Positions 1 to 9,505 of a DNA stretch of 64,000 bases are shown piece by piece (within the stretch, counting starts at the first letter, position 1; every line of letters starts with the position of its first letter). The DNA comes from Streptosporangium sp. NBC_01756 (GTDB taxonomy: Bacteria; Actinomycetota; Actinomycetes; Streptosporangiales; Streptosporangiaceae), in NCBI RefSeq assembly GCF_035917975.1, contig NZ_CP109130.1, positions 2,914,001 through 2,978,000 of the forward strand, read 5' to 3'. The notes below the pieces were generated by a model that saw nothing but the letters and a program-made list of their open reading frames with translations, was not told the DNA's origin and searched no databases. The position numbers and the translations under genes are program-made.

Positions 1-1
1 T

Positions 2-3000
2 GGCTGGTCGGTGCAATGGCGAATCCAAGGACGGGCCGCCGCAACCGGCTCGGTGACCGGGCCATGGTCGGAGTGGCAGTCACTGAAGATAGCGGTACTG
101 CTATGGCAGTGGGCCTCACCAGAGGACAACACCCAGGTCGGTTCCCTGAAGCCGACGCTGTCGGCCTACGCCGAATCCGGTGATCCCTCCCTGCCGGTGT
201 CCTACTGGTTTCAGCTCTGCAAGGGCACCCCGGCAAAGTGGGACTGGTGCGAGAGTTCTCCGTCTTGGAGTGACTCATGGAGCTGGCAGGTACCCGCCGG
301 CAAGCTGAAGTGGGGCGAAACCTACTCGTGGTATGCCCAAGCCTCCAGTAGCTCTTCAACTGTTACCTCACCATGGCGGACATTCACCACCTCACCAGAG
401 CAGGGCAGCATCAACTCGCTGCTGGCATCCGGCACCAACGGCCGCGACTTCAACCAGGTGACCGGCAACTACACCCGGTCGGTCACCGATGCCACCGTCG
501 CCACAGCCGGACTGCCGTTGTCCGTCAACCGCACCTACAACAGTCTCGACCCCCGCACCGATGGAGCGTTCGGTACGGGCTGGAGCACCCGCTGGGACAT
601 GCGCGTGCTACCCGAGCCGCACACCTCCACGCTGCTGGTCACCTATCCCGATGGCCGCCAGTTGCGCTTCGCGGCCAGGAGCGACGGCACCTACGCGCCG
701 CCCCCCGGCACCTACGCCACCCTGGCTGATGTCACCGGCGGCTGGCGGCTCATGGACAAGTCCTCCACCTCCTACTGGTTCGACACCACCGGCCGGCTGA
801 CCAAGGTGAGTGATCGCCGGGGCCGCATCCAGGATCTGGCCTACGGCACGGACGGGAAACTGGCCAAGGTCACCGCGCCTGGCGGCCGGTCGCTGACCTT
901 CGCCTGGACCGGCGCCCACGTGACCGCCGTATCCACCGATCCCATCGACGGTGCCCCGCTGACCTGGACCTACTCCTATGAGGGTGACGCCCTGACGAAG
1001 GTGTGTGCGCCAGGAGCGGGCACCGCCTGCACCGTCTACGCCTACACGGCCGCCTCGCGCTACCGCAGCGTGATCGCCAATGCCGCGCCCACCGGCTACT
1101 GGCGCCTGGGAGATGCGACCACCAAACTCGGCGACAAAGTGGCGAGCTCGGCCGACTGGAACATCGACGACGCCGACGCCAAGCTCGCCGGCACCTCCTA
1201 CAACGTCAGCAAGACCAGCCCCGGCGCACTGACCGGCAGCGGCGACGGCGCGATGCACTTCGCCGGCACCGCCAACTCCACCTACGTGCAACTGCCCTCC
1301 GGCGCGATCAATGGGCGCGGCAAGCTGCTGGCGGTCGAGGCCTGGTTCAAAACCACCGGCTCGGGCACCGTGGTCGGCTACCAGAATTCCCTGCAGAGCA
1401 AGTTCACCCCGGCCATCTACGTCGGCACCGACGGCAAGCTGCGCGGCCAGTTCGCCACCGGCACGATCAAACCGATCACCTCGGCCGCCGCGGTCAACAA
1501 CGGCGCCTGGCACCACGTGGTGCTCTCCGGAGCGGAGAACACTCAGACCCTTTTCCTGGACGGGCAGATCGTCGGCACACTCAGCGGCGACATCACCCAT
1601 TCGGATCAGGGCGAGACACGCGTCGGGTACGGCTACGCCTCCCCGTCCTGGCCCGCCACCGTCACCACTGCGGGCGCCTTCCCCTTCGCCGGGGACATCG
1701 ACGAAGTCGCCGTCTACGACAAGCCTCTCGGCCTGGCGGAGGCGCAGATCCACTACGCCGCCCGGCTGGCGCAACCGCAGATGACGAAGGCGACCCTGCC
1801 CTCCGCCCGGGTGTGGGCGTCCAACACTTTCGATCCTGACGGCGGGCGACTGCTCACCCACACCGACAACAACGCCGGCACCTGGAAACTCGGCTCCCTG
1901 CAGTACGCCCCGTACTACGGAGATGACGACGCTACCGGCACCATGCACGCCACCGCCGTGGTCACCGACCCCAACGACGGCACCCTGACCTACGTCAGCG
2001 ACGCCCAGCGCAACCACCGGGTCGTGTCCGAGACCGACCAGCTCGGCAAGACCACCAGCTATGGGTACGACACCGGCGGCAATCTCGCGAAAGTCATCGA
2101 CCGCAACGGCAATGCGACCCAGCTGTCCTCCAACGACCGCGGCAACCTGACCTCGCAGACCACCTGCCGCGACGCAGACAGTTGCAATACCGCCTACTTC
2201 TCCTACTACGTCAATGAGAACGACCGGTTCGACCCACGCAACGATCAACTCACCGTGTCACGGGATGCCCGATCGTCCTCACCAACCGCCGACACCTACG
2301 CCACCACAACCGAATACACAGCTCATGGTGAGGTGGCGAAGGTGACCACCCCGGCCACATCGGACTTCCCCAGCGGGCGGTCGGCGATCTCCGCCTACAC
2401 CGACGGCACCGAGCTCGCCGTTGGCGGCGGGATCACCCCGGCCGGACTGGTCAAATCGCAGAAGAGCCCCAAGGGCGACGAGAGCACCTACCGCTACAGC
2501 GCGGCCGGTGACCTGGCCGAGCAGACCAGCCCGTCCGGGTTGAAGGTCACGTTCGTCTACGACGCGCTGGGACGGGTGAGGTCCCGCACTGAGGTTTCCA
2601 CGGCGAGCCCCGACGGGGTGACCTCGACATTCACCTATGACGGGGTCGGGCGCCGGCTCACGCAGACCGGCGCCGGGGTGAAGAACGAGGTCACCGGCGT
2701 CACCCACACCGCCAAGATCACCTCCACTTATGACGCGGACGGCAACGCGCTCACCACGACCGTGGCCGACCTGACCGGCGGTGATCCGGAGCGCACGACC
2801 ACCTACACCTATGACGCCTTCGGCCGGGTGGAAACGGTGACCGACCCTGAGAACGGCGTGGTCCGCACCACCTGGGACACCACCGGCGCCCAAGCATCAA
2901 CAACCGACCCGATGGGCACGGTGCTCACCTACGACTACACCAAGCGCGGCGAGCTGTTCACCACGACGCTGAAGGACTGGACCGGCAGCCCGGTCAACCC

Positions 3001-6000
3001 GCAGGCGCCCAAGGACGTGGTGCTGGAATCGCGCTCCTACGACCCGGCGGGCCGACTGGCCGCCCAGATCGACGCGATGGGGCGCAAGACCTCCTACACC
3101 TACTTCACCGACAACCGGCTCTCACAGACGACCGCTGACGACGTCCGGCTGAATAGCCCCACCGCCACCCCGACCGACGTGGTGGTTCAGGACAACACCT
3201 ACGACCCGGCCGGAAACCTCACCAAGCAGGTCACCGGCGGGGACAAGAAGGTCACCACCGAGAATGTCTACGACGCCGCCAACCGGCTGACCTCCACCAC
3301 GTTCGACCCCGCCGCGCTCAAGCGCAAGACCGCCTTCACCTATGACGCGGTCGGCAACGCCACCAAGAAGACGTTCACCGGCGCGGGCAGCACCCGGACC
3401 GAATTCACGGCTTATGCCTACAACGCCCTGGGCCAGGTGACGAAGCAGACGGTGGAGAACGGCGATGACGACCTGGTCTCCACCAACTCCTATGACGATC
3501 GTGGTCTGCTCACCGCGACCACCGACCCGCGCGGTAACACCACCGGTGCTAACCCGGCCGACTTCACCACCACGATGCGCTACGACATCGGCGGCCGGCT
3601 CATCGAGAAGACATCCCCGCAGGTGAAGATCGAAAAGGTCGGATCCGCTGTGGATGGGCACCCGGTCGAGAAGTACGGCTACGACACCGCCGGACTCCAG
3701 ACCCAGGCTGTGGACGCCGAAGGACGGACGGTCACCTCGGCCTTCGACAAGAACGGCCGGTTGCTCTCGTCCACCTTCCCTTCCTACACCCCGCCGGGCG
3801 GCCAGCCGGTCACACCCAAGGTCAGCTTCGGCTACGACGCGGCTGGCCGCACAACCAAGGTCACCGACCCGCGGGATTACGTCACCTCTACCGAGTACGA
3901 CGCGCTGGGTCGTCCGGTCCGGGTCACCTATCCCGGTCCATCAGGGCCGGGCGGGCAACAGGTGTCGGAATACGACCTACTGGGCGAGCAGCTCGCGGTG
4001 ATCGACCCGACCGGTGCCCGGAGCGAGGCCACCTACGACGACCTCGGCCGGCAGATCACCCAGACGCAGATCGAGCGCAAGCCGACGACAGCCGTGCTCA
4101 CCACCGCGCTGACCTACAACGAAGCCGGTCATCTCACCAAGAGCGTCGCGCCGGGCAACAAGACCACCGACTTCACGGTCAACGCCGCCGGAGAGGTCAC
4201 CGCCACCAAAGACCCGCTCACCCACACCTCCACCGTCGGCTACGACCTGCTGGGCCGCACCACGAAGGTGACCGACCCGCTCGGCAACGCCACCGAAGCC
4301 ACCTATGACCTGGCCGGACGGCAGATCGAAGCCAAGGACCTCACCAAAACCGGCTCCCTCGTCCGAACCCTGGGCTTCGGCTACGACCCGACGGGTAATC
4401 CGACCAGCGCCATCTCCGGCGAGGGACACACCACCCGCCGCACATTCGACGCGGCGGGCCGGATGACCGCGCTGATCGAACCGGTCTCCGCGGACAAGTC
4501 GATCACCTCGACGTTCGGCTACGACGCCACCGGCGCCCGCACCCGCCTCACCGACGGGCGCGGCAACGCCACCTGGACCACCTACAACACCCTGGGCCTG
4601 GTCGAATCGGTCATCGAACCTTCCACCGCCGCCCACCCTGAGGCCGCCGACCGCACCTGGACCTCCGTCTACGACGCGGCCGGCAACTCGGTGGCCACCC
4701 TGCAGCCGGGCGGGGTGCGCACCGACCGGACCTTCGACCACCTGAACCAGGTGAGCAAGGAGACCGGTAGCGGCGCCTCGGTGGCCACCCCCGAGCGGAC
4801 CTTCACCTACGACGACGCGGGCCGGGTGACCGCGATCGGCGACTACACCCTGGACTACAACGACCGCAGCCTGCTGACCAAGGTGTCCAAGGCCACCAAC
4901 CAGGTCGCCGCCTACACCTACGACGGGTTGGGCAACCCCACTCAGCGCGTCGATCCGACCGGGACGGCCACCTACACCTACGACAACGCCAATAACCTCA
5001 AGACCGCCGGCGACCCGGTGACGGGGCGGACCTGGACCTACGGCTACGACGACGCGAACCGGCTGACCAGCCAGACCTCCGCCAACCCCGCAGGCTCTCA
5101 GATCTACACCTACGACGCCGTCGACCGGCTCGAATCCCACACGCTGAAGAACAGCGCCGGCACCCAACTATCGAAGATCGTCTATGGGTGGGACAAGGAC
5201 GACAACCTCACCACCAAGACCACCTCCGGTACCGCCGGGGCAGGCGTCAACACCTACGGCTACGACCACTCAGGGCGGCTGACCTCCTGGACCGCCCCCG
5301 GTGGTGCGGTCACCGACTACGCCTGGGACGATTCGGGCAACCGGACCAAGGCCGGCAGCGAGACGTTCGTCTACGACGAGCGCAACCGGCTGACCTCCGG
5401 TGGCGGCACCGACTACACCTACACCCCCCGCGGCACCACCGCCACCGAGACCAAAGCCGGCACCACCCGCAATCTCGTCTTCGACGCCTTCGACCGGATG
5501 GTCTCCGACGGCGAGGCCTCCTACGGCTACGACGCACTCGGCCGGATGACCTCCCGCACCAAGGGCGCCGACCAGCAGCGGTTCGTCTACTCCGGCCTGG
5601 CCAACGACATCGCCGCCGTCACCGACGGCAGCGGCGGCATCCAGGCCAAGTACGGCCGCGACCCCTCCGGCAACCTGCTCAGCCTGCAAGAAGGCAGCAC
5701 TCCCGCGGTCGGCGCGATGTCCGACCTGCACGGGGACGTGGTCGGCACCTTCTCCGGCACCGCCCTGGTCGACTCCACCGCCTACGACCCATTCGGCAAG
5801 GTCACCCACCAGACCGGCACCAAACGCTCCCTGGGCTATCAGGGCGAGTACACCGACCCGGACACCGGCAAGGTCAACATGCATGCCCGCTGGTACCAGC
5901 CCGGCACCGGCGCCTTCACCTCTCGCGACGACTGGACCCTCGACCCGGACCTGTCAGTACAAGCCAACCGCTACACCTACGCCAACGCCTCCCCCCTGAC

Positions 6001-7099
6001 AAGGGCCGACCCCACCGGGCACAGCTCAGAGTGCTATGGCTCATGCACGGTGAACACTAGTTCGGGTGGGGGATACATCTGCAGCGGCGGCATATGCAAC
6101 GAGACCTTCGTTCGACAACAATGGTGGAGTGCATACATCACCTCACCTGGATACGAGTACAACAATTTCGCGCACTTCACAGACGAAGAGGCAAAAAGAC
6201 TAGGCCTGATGCCGAATGGCAGACCAGTGGATCAGCCAAACTTCTGGGACAGAAATACCAGCGAAAAAACGCAAAAAGAATACATGGAAAACTGGTCTCC
6301 GGCATTGGACGAAGACCGACTGACCGACAATTGGGTGTTAGCTGGAGGGCTAGACAGTCTCGACCTCGAAAATGTCACGCTGACCGCAGGTGGGACTGCT
6401 TATTACCAGACCTCTGCGGGAAAAGTAAAGTTCAAAAACTATGAGGAATTTAAGAATATTCTAAAGTATTATAAAACGATCAAGACTGCGGCAGATAATC
6501 ATGGGATCGACGAAAAAATCCTAGCAGTGCTTATTATGTGGGAAAGTAGAGCAAAGGAAGTAAGTTATGGCGGATTGGGCATTATTGCAGCGATCGCCGC
6601 AGATGCCAAGGATGATAAGAACAAGGGATGGGGAGCATCTATCGGCATCTCCCAATTGGAGCTTTACAAAGCTCGGATGATGCTGGAGAAGTTTTATGGA
6701 AAGAAATGGGCAAATCCGACTTTAAGAAGCGTTATGAATGAGATGATAAACCCGAACAAGGCCATACACCTTACCGCTGCTTGGATGGAGCATCTGAAGC
6801 AGAATGTATGGTACATGAAAGATGGGGCTAAGCACTATCTAGACGACAAGGAGGCTGCAATTGCCTACTGCGGATGCTCGGGAGTTACGGTAGATGCACC
6901 TGGGACTGGAAATACGGAACTCAGTTTCAAGCGTTTCCAACAATGGGCGGAGAGTGGCTTCCAAGACAAAGAACTCACGGTTAAGGACTCCGCTCCTGGA
7001 ATAGCACGTCGAAAGGATCTGGAAGAACTGTGGGCTCCTGGTGGCGCTGCTGAACAATACTGGAAGTGCAATAGCATTGGGTGGCATAATTGCTATTAG
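2..7099 (+). CDS. Rhs/YD-repeat polymorphic toxin with lytic-transglycosylase-like C-terminal tip (5' end outside window)
   Basis: The frame is open to the left edge, so the N-terminus is missing; residue numbers here count from the GTG at 11. The visible order is fibronectin-like repeats (to ~130), the start of the Rhs shell with a LamG/concanavalin-like insertion (~350-590), then dozens of YD repeats of the form GYDxxG. The core-closing motif DPTGH lies at residues 2000-2004. After it the DNA drops in GC and codon bias changes, which is typical of an exchangeable Rhs tip. The tip carries transglycosylase (SLT/goose-lysozyme fold) landmarks: WES with presumed catalytic Glu2178, GISQ ending at Gln2215, then AAWMEHL and AIAYCGCSG. 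I infer a peptidoglycan-cleaving effector used against competitors. The next gene overlaps its stop and looks like the immunity protein. The Rhs call is very sure; the tip activity is an inference from motifs. Confidence 0.93.
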   Translation, partial: GWSVQWRIQGRAAATGSVTGPWSEWQSLKIAVLLWQWASPEDNTQVGSLKPTLSAYAESGDPSLPVSYWFQLCKGTPAKWDWCESSPSWSDSWSWQVPAGKLKWGETYSWYAQASSSSSTVTSPWRTFTTSPEQGSINSLLASGTNGRDFNQVTGNYTRSVTDATVATAGLPLSVNRTYNSLDPRTDGAFGTGWSTRWDMRVLPEPHTSTLLVTYPDGRQLRFAARSDGTYAPPPGTYATLADVTGGWRLMDKSSTSYWFDTTGRLTKVSDRRGRIQDLAYGTDGKLAKVTAPGGRSLTFAWTGAHVTAVSTDPIDGAPLTWTYSYEGDALTKVCAPGAGTACTVYAYTAASRYRSVIANAAPTGYWRLGDATTKLGDKVASSADWNIDDADAKLAGTSYNVSKTSPGALTGSGDGAMHFAGTANSTYVQLPSGAINGRGKLLAVEAWFKTTGSGTVVGYQNSLQSKFTPAIYVGTDGKLRGQFATGTIKPITSAAAVNNGAWHHVVLSGAENTQTLFLDGQIVGTLSGDITHSDQGETRVGYGYASPSWPATVTTAGAFPFAGDIDEVAVYDKPLGLAEAQIHYAARLAQPQMTKATLPSARVWASNTFDPDGGRLLTHTDNNAGTWKLGSLQYAPYYGDDDATGTMHATAVVTDPNDGTLTYVSDAQRNHRVVSETDQLGKTTSYGYDTGGNLAKVIDRNGNATQLSSNDRGNLTSQTTCRDADSCNTAYFSYYVNENDRFDPRNDQLTVSRDARSSSPTADTYATTTEYTAHGEVAKVTTPATSDFPSGRSAISAYTDGTELAVGGGITPAGLVKSQKSPKGDESTYRYSAAGDLAEQTSPSGLKVTFVYDALGRVRSRTEVSTASPDGVTSTFTYDGVGRRLTQTGAGVKNEVTGVTHTAKITSTYDADGNALTTTVADLTGGDPERTTTYTYDAFGRVETVTDPENGVVRTTWDTTGAQASTTDPMGTVLTYDYTKRGELFTTTLKDWTGSPVNPQAPKDVVLESRSYDPAGRLAAQIDAMGRKTSYTYFTDNRLSQTTADDVRLNSPTATPTDVVVQDNTYDPAGNLTKQVTGGDKKVTTENVYDAANRLTSTTFDPAALKRKTAFTYDAVGNATKKTFTGAGSTRTEFTAYAYNALGQVTKQTVENGDDDLVSTNSYDDRGLLTATTDPRGNTTGANPADFTTTMRYDIGGRLIEKTSPQVKIEKVGSAVDGHPVEKYGYDTAGLQTQAVDAEGRTVTSAFDKNGRLLSSTFPSYTPPGGQPVTPKVSFGYDAAGRTTKVTDPRDYVTSTEYDALGRPVRVTYPGPSGPGGQQVSEYDLLGEQLAVIDPTGARSEATYDDLGRQITQTQIERKPTTAVLTTALTYNEAGHLTKSVAPGNKTTDFTVNAAGEVTATKDPLTHTSTVGYDLLGRTTKVTDPLGNATEATYDLAGRQIEAKDLTKTGSLVRTLGFGYDPTGNPTSAISGEGHTTRRTFDAAGRMTALIEPVSADKSITSTFGYDATGARTRLTDGRGNATWTTYNTLGLVESVIEPSTAAHPEAADRTWTSVYDAAGNSVATLQPGGVRTDRTFDHLNQVSKETGSGASVATPERTFTYDDAGRVTAIGDYTLDYNDRSLLTKVSKATNQVAAYTYDGLGNPTQRVDPTGTATYTYDNANNLKTAGDPVTGRTWTYGYDDANRLTSQTSANPAGSQIYTYDAVDRLESHTLKNSAGTQLSKIVYGWDKDDNLTTKTTSGTAGAGVNTYGYDHSGRLTSWTAPGGAVTDYAWDDSGNRTKAGSETFVYDERNRLTSGGGTDYTYTPRGTTATETKAGTTRNLVFDAFDRMVSDGEASYGYDALGRMTSRTKGADQQRFVYSGLANDIAAVTDGSGGIQAKYGRDPSGNLLSLQEGSTPAVGAMSDLHGDVVGTFSGTALVDSTAYDPFGKVTHQTGTKRSLGYQGEYTDPDTGKVNMHARWYQPGTGAFTSRDDWTLDPDLSVQANRYTYANASPLTRADPTGHSSECYGSCTVNTSSGGGYICSGGICNETFVRQQWWSAYITSPGYEYNNFAHFTDEEAKRLGLMPNGRPVDQPNFWDRNTSEKTQKEYMENWSPALDEDRLTDNWVLAGGLDSLDLENVTLTAGGTAYYQTSAGKVKFKNYEEFKNILKYYKTIKTAADNHGIDEKILAVLIMWESRAKEVSYGGLGIIAAIAADAKDDKNKGWGASIGISQLELYKARMMLEKFYGKKWANPTLRSVMNEMINPNKAIHLTAAWMEHLKQNVWYMKDGAKHYLDDKEAAIAYCGCSGVTVDAPGTGNTELSFKRFQQWAESGFQDKELTVKDSAPGIARRKDLEELWAPGGAAEQYWKCNSIGWHNCY

Positions 7100-7587
7100 A
7101 CGGATCGTTCACAGAAAAAATTAAATATATCTACCGGATGGCTGTCGTCGTTCTCGGGATAGCCCTCCTGAGTTCGGGGTGCATAGTGTCGCCCTCTACC
7201 TCCTTGACGCTGCGGGTTGCCCCTGCCGCTCTCGACAACATTCGCGGCATAGGCAAGGTACAGGCAGAGGCCAGCGATGAGAACGAGAATGAAAACGGGA
7301 GACAGATCGAGAATTTGCTGGTGATCGATGTTGAAGCTACGAGTGGCCGAGAGGCGCTCGGTAAGGCTGCTGACCTTCTTGGCGCCCGCAAGTGGAGGGT
7401 CGTCGCGGAGAACCGGCCGACGATTGTGTCAATGGAGTCTGCCAACTGGCAAGATACACACTTGGTCTTGCGGCCGTTTCATCCTGCATACTTCGAAGAC
7501 TATCCAGATATTCTGGAGGCGCTTAAGGAGGCGTCCGTCAAGGAGGAATCGCTCGTTTATATTGAAGTATTTGAGGGTGAAATTTGA
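7090..7587 (+). CDS. Putative lipoprotein immunity protein for the Rhs tip
   Basis: This 165-residue ORF starts at a TTG that overlaps the Rhs stop codon, suggesting translational coupling. The N-terminus has a Lys/Arg-containing n-region, a hydrophobic stretch and a lipobox (LSSGC, Cys about residue 31), so the mature protein should be lipid-anchored on the outer face of the membrane. That is where protection against a cell-wall-cutting toxin would be needed. The rest is an acidic, unassigned domain without recognisable catalytic motifs. GC content is low like the toxin tip, so both probably arrived together. An alternative start is the ATG at 7138, but that removes the basic n-region. The function is inferred from position and localisation; I do not recognise the fold. 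Confidence 0.72.
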   Translation: MLLDGSFTEKIKYIYRMAVVVLGIALLSSGCIVSPSTSLTLRVAPAALDNIRGIGKVQAEASDENENENGRQIENLLVIDVEATSGREALGKAADLLGARKWRVVAENRPTIVSMESANWQDTHLVLRPFHPAYFEDYPDILEALKEASVKEESLVYIEVFEGEI

Positions 7588-8027
7588 TGGCCTTCCAGGA
7601 CAGAGCATCGCCTCAGTTGGAATTTTGCCCAGCTAAGGTCGCGCGAGACCTCGAACAGCAAAGCTACGGGTGACTCGCAGGGAATTTGACGTAACCCAGC
7701 AGCATATATTCATACCTTTCTGCGGCTTGTGCAAGCACCCACGGGCGTCGATTCAGGAATCACTCTGCTTATAGCAAATGCCTTGTGAAAGAAACCAACG
7801 CTAATTTCAAATTATCGAACGACAGATGCACAGCAAAGCTTACTTCCCGCCGCTTCATCAACGTACCCTGCTCGCATAGACGACTAACCTTAATCACCGG
7901 ATTCGCACCGGAGCCGTTTACTGGACGGATCCGCAAGGCGCGGTGCCGGAGCTTGGTCACGGTCACTGCAGCCCAATTTATACATGAGTGCAATGAGGTG
8001 ATCTCAGCGATTTTCCGGTAGGTGATT
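7588..8027 (+). other. Low-GC non-coding stretch downstream of the toxin-immunity pair
   Basis: About 440 bases without a convincing gene. Base composition is well below the surrounding genome and similar to the Rhs tip, so it is probably the tail of the same acquired cassette. No terminator with a T-run, no tRNA and no transposase remnant was recognised. A short stem with a 7-base loop near 7898-7914 resembles a T-arm, but no other tRNA parts surround it. Confidence 0.4.
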
Positions 8028-8228
8028 GTGCTCAACATAAGTGCGAACAAGCGTCGCGCGGGCGATGTCGCCGATTCTACTGAGGCTGAGAAGGTGGCCA
8101 GCGCAGCCTTGGCCGCGGATCCCACGTCGGGGGCGCTGGGCCGGAGCGGCGCCACGATGCCAGGTCCGTCGGCGGTTGCGGTCATCTCCGACCCCCCCTT
8201 CTTATTCGGGGAGTTTTTCCGGGGTTAG
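8028..8228 (+). CDS. Small hypothetical peptide (66 aa)
   Basis: A GTG at 8028 is preceded by GGTAGG at 5-base spacing. The 66-codon frame has mostly G/C third positions, unlike the low-GC DNA just upstream. The product is Ala/Ser/Gly/Pro-rich, has no cysteine, and ends in an aromatic tail (LFGEFFRG). No family is recognised. It could be a small orphan protein or a peptide precursor, but there is no modifying enzyme beside it. Coding status is uncertain. Confidence 0.32.
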   Translation: MLNISANKRRAGDVADSTEAEKVASAALAADPTSGALGRSGATMPGPSAVAVISDPPFLFGEFFRG

Positions 8229-8344
8229 CGCCCAGCCTGGTCGGTGTTATCCGGGGAGATCCTAGAGGTACTCCTCAGATAATCGTACTTACCCGGAGAG
8301 TATGAATACCCCTGGCCGCATCCAGACCACCTCGCTTTTACGGA

Positions 8345-8656
8345 TCATGGTGCTGGCCGCCGCCTGTCCTGAGCGTGTCGTGCCACGGCCACGATCCGGT
8401 CGAGTGCCGCCTCGACTGACAGGGTGACCTCGGTCCCGTCCGGCCAGTACCGCACCGGCCGAGACCGGGGCGGGCACCGCGCGCAGGCGAACAGCGGACG
8501 CCCCTCCTCATCCAGGGTGACGACCACGCCCTGAGCGTGGATGAACGGCTCACCGGGCCCGAACGACACGGCCAGCGCGGCGAGGTCCTCCAGCCAGGCC
8601 CGCCCGCACCGGGCGCACGCCACCCCCGCCCGCTGGGCCGGGCTGAGCCCCCTCAC
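8345..8656 (-). CDS. Hypothetical Cys-pair protein, third gene of a small overlapping operon
   Basis: A 103-residue protein starting at a GTG (8654-8656) whose last two bases form part of the TGA of the preceding gene (GTGA overlap), so translation is probably coupled. It contains two CxRC pairs, one in ACARCGRAW near the N-terminus and one in ACARCPP around residue 70. A single structural zinc site is possible. A longer frame opens upstream, but the overlap and the start of the conserved-looking part favour the short form. No function is recognised. Similar small proteins are, to my knowledge, common beside XRE regulators in Streptosporangiaceae, and one lies divergently at 9506. Confidence 0.6.
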   Translation of the reverse strand: MRGLSPAQRAGVACARCGRAWLEDLAALAVSFGPGEPFIHAQGVVVTLDEEGRPLFACARCPPRSRPVRYWPDGTEVTLSVEAALDRIVAVARHAQDRRRPAP

Positions 8657-8949
8657 GAAATCGCCTTCGCACGCCGTTCCTGCTCGTCGAGCTGCCAGCA
8701 CAGGCCACCCGGGTCGGGGGCGTGGAGCGTCCGCGAGCAGGCGCAGCCCAGTTCCGGGCACGGGCCGGTCGCGTACCAGATACCGTGGGCCCACCAGATC
8801 GTCCAGACCGGGAACGCACGACCGACGTAGGCCGCGAGCGCACCGACCGGCACCAAGGGTGGGTGCTCACCCGTGGTCGGCGGCGCGACGGGCGCCGGGG
8901 AGACGGGAGCGTCCACGGGCGCGTCACACCGTTCCAGGGCCGCGCTCAC
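8653..8949 (-). CDS. Hypothetical protein, second gene of the small overlapping operon
   Basis: A 98-residue protein with a GTG start (8947-8949) overlapping the TGA of the upstream gene. A GGGAGG ribosome binding site lies inside that gene, 8 bases before the start. The first ~35 residues are Pro/Ala-rich. The rest has an aromatic segment (FPVWTIWWAHGIWYAT) followed by Cys-containing sequence and LCWQLDEQERR. The segment resembles small actinobacterial proteins of the type 'FPxWxIWxxxGxWxAT' found next to XRE regulators; the biochemical role is unknown. It overlaps the next gene by the same GTGA arrangement, so the three genes form one transcription unit. Confidence 0.6.
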   Translation of the reverse strand: MSAALERCDAPVDAPVSPAPVAPPTTGEHPPLVPVGALAAYVGRAFPVWTIWWAHGIWYATGPCPELGCACSRTLHAPDPGGLCWQLDEQERRAKAIS

Positions 8950-9326
8950 GCCATGACCTCCCGCCGGTACGGCTCGCGCCGGGGCAGGGAGACGACCTCG
9001 GGCGGGCGGACCCGGCCGTGGGCGACGGCAGCCGGCACCACCTGCGCGTGACGCCCCGACCGGAGCGGGGCGGCGGCGGGCGGGCGGACCCGCAGCGGAC
9101 GCACCGGCACCGCCGCAGGCATCGGACCGCACAGCCCGAGCCGACGACGAGCAGCCATCCGAGCGCCCACCTGCCGGGGCGTGGGCTGCTCCCACAAGTG
9201 GTCGCGGCGGTGCGGAAGGCTGTGCGCCTAGTGGGCGTAGGGGGCGTGACCGCACCACCGGCAGCCGAGCGGCAACGGCGGGGCATCCGCTCCCCAGCGG
9301 ACGCGGATGGTTCTCATCTTGCTCAC
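8946..9326 (-). pseudogene. Small zinc-ribbon-like gene interrupted by an in-frame amber codon
   Basis: Reading from a GTG at 9324-9326 (RBS AGAGGT about 9 bases upstream), the frame gives a CRWCGHAPYAH segment and then a TAG at 9228-9230. It continues in the same frame as HLWEQPTPRQVGARMAARRRLGL to a TGA at 8946. Both halves resemble one family of small actinobacterial proteins in which a CxWCG element is followed by a WEQPTxxQxxAR helix, so a sense codon appears to have become TAG. The downstream half could restart at the TTG at 9197 or the ATG near 9158, which has AGGTGGG before it. It is a nonsense pseudogene, a readthrough case or a sequencing error. It overlaps the next gene by GTGA. 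Confidence 0.55.
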
Positions 9327-9505
9327 GGGTCAGGACCTCTGTTCCTGATCAAGGGGCCCGTACGGCGTGACCGCGCCTGCGGGTCCCGTTCTCTGTCACA
9401 TCACCTCCCATCACAACGCTGCGTAACCCCTCCGGAACAGATGCGGTTGGGGGACACTGGGGGCGGCGGAGTGTCCCCTGACTTCTCGGTGGAGAGGCGC
9501 ACGGC

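Noticed and set aside
7898-7914. A tRNA T-arm-like stem-loop (CCGG stem with ATTCGCA loop)
   Set aside because: No acceptor, D or anticodon arms can be placed around it.
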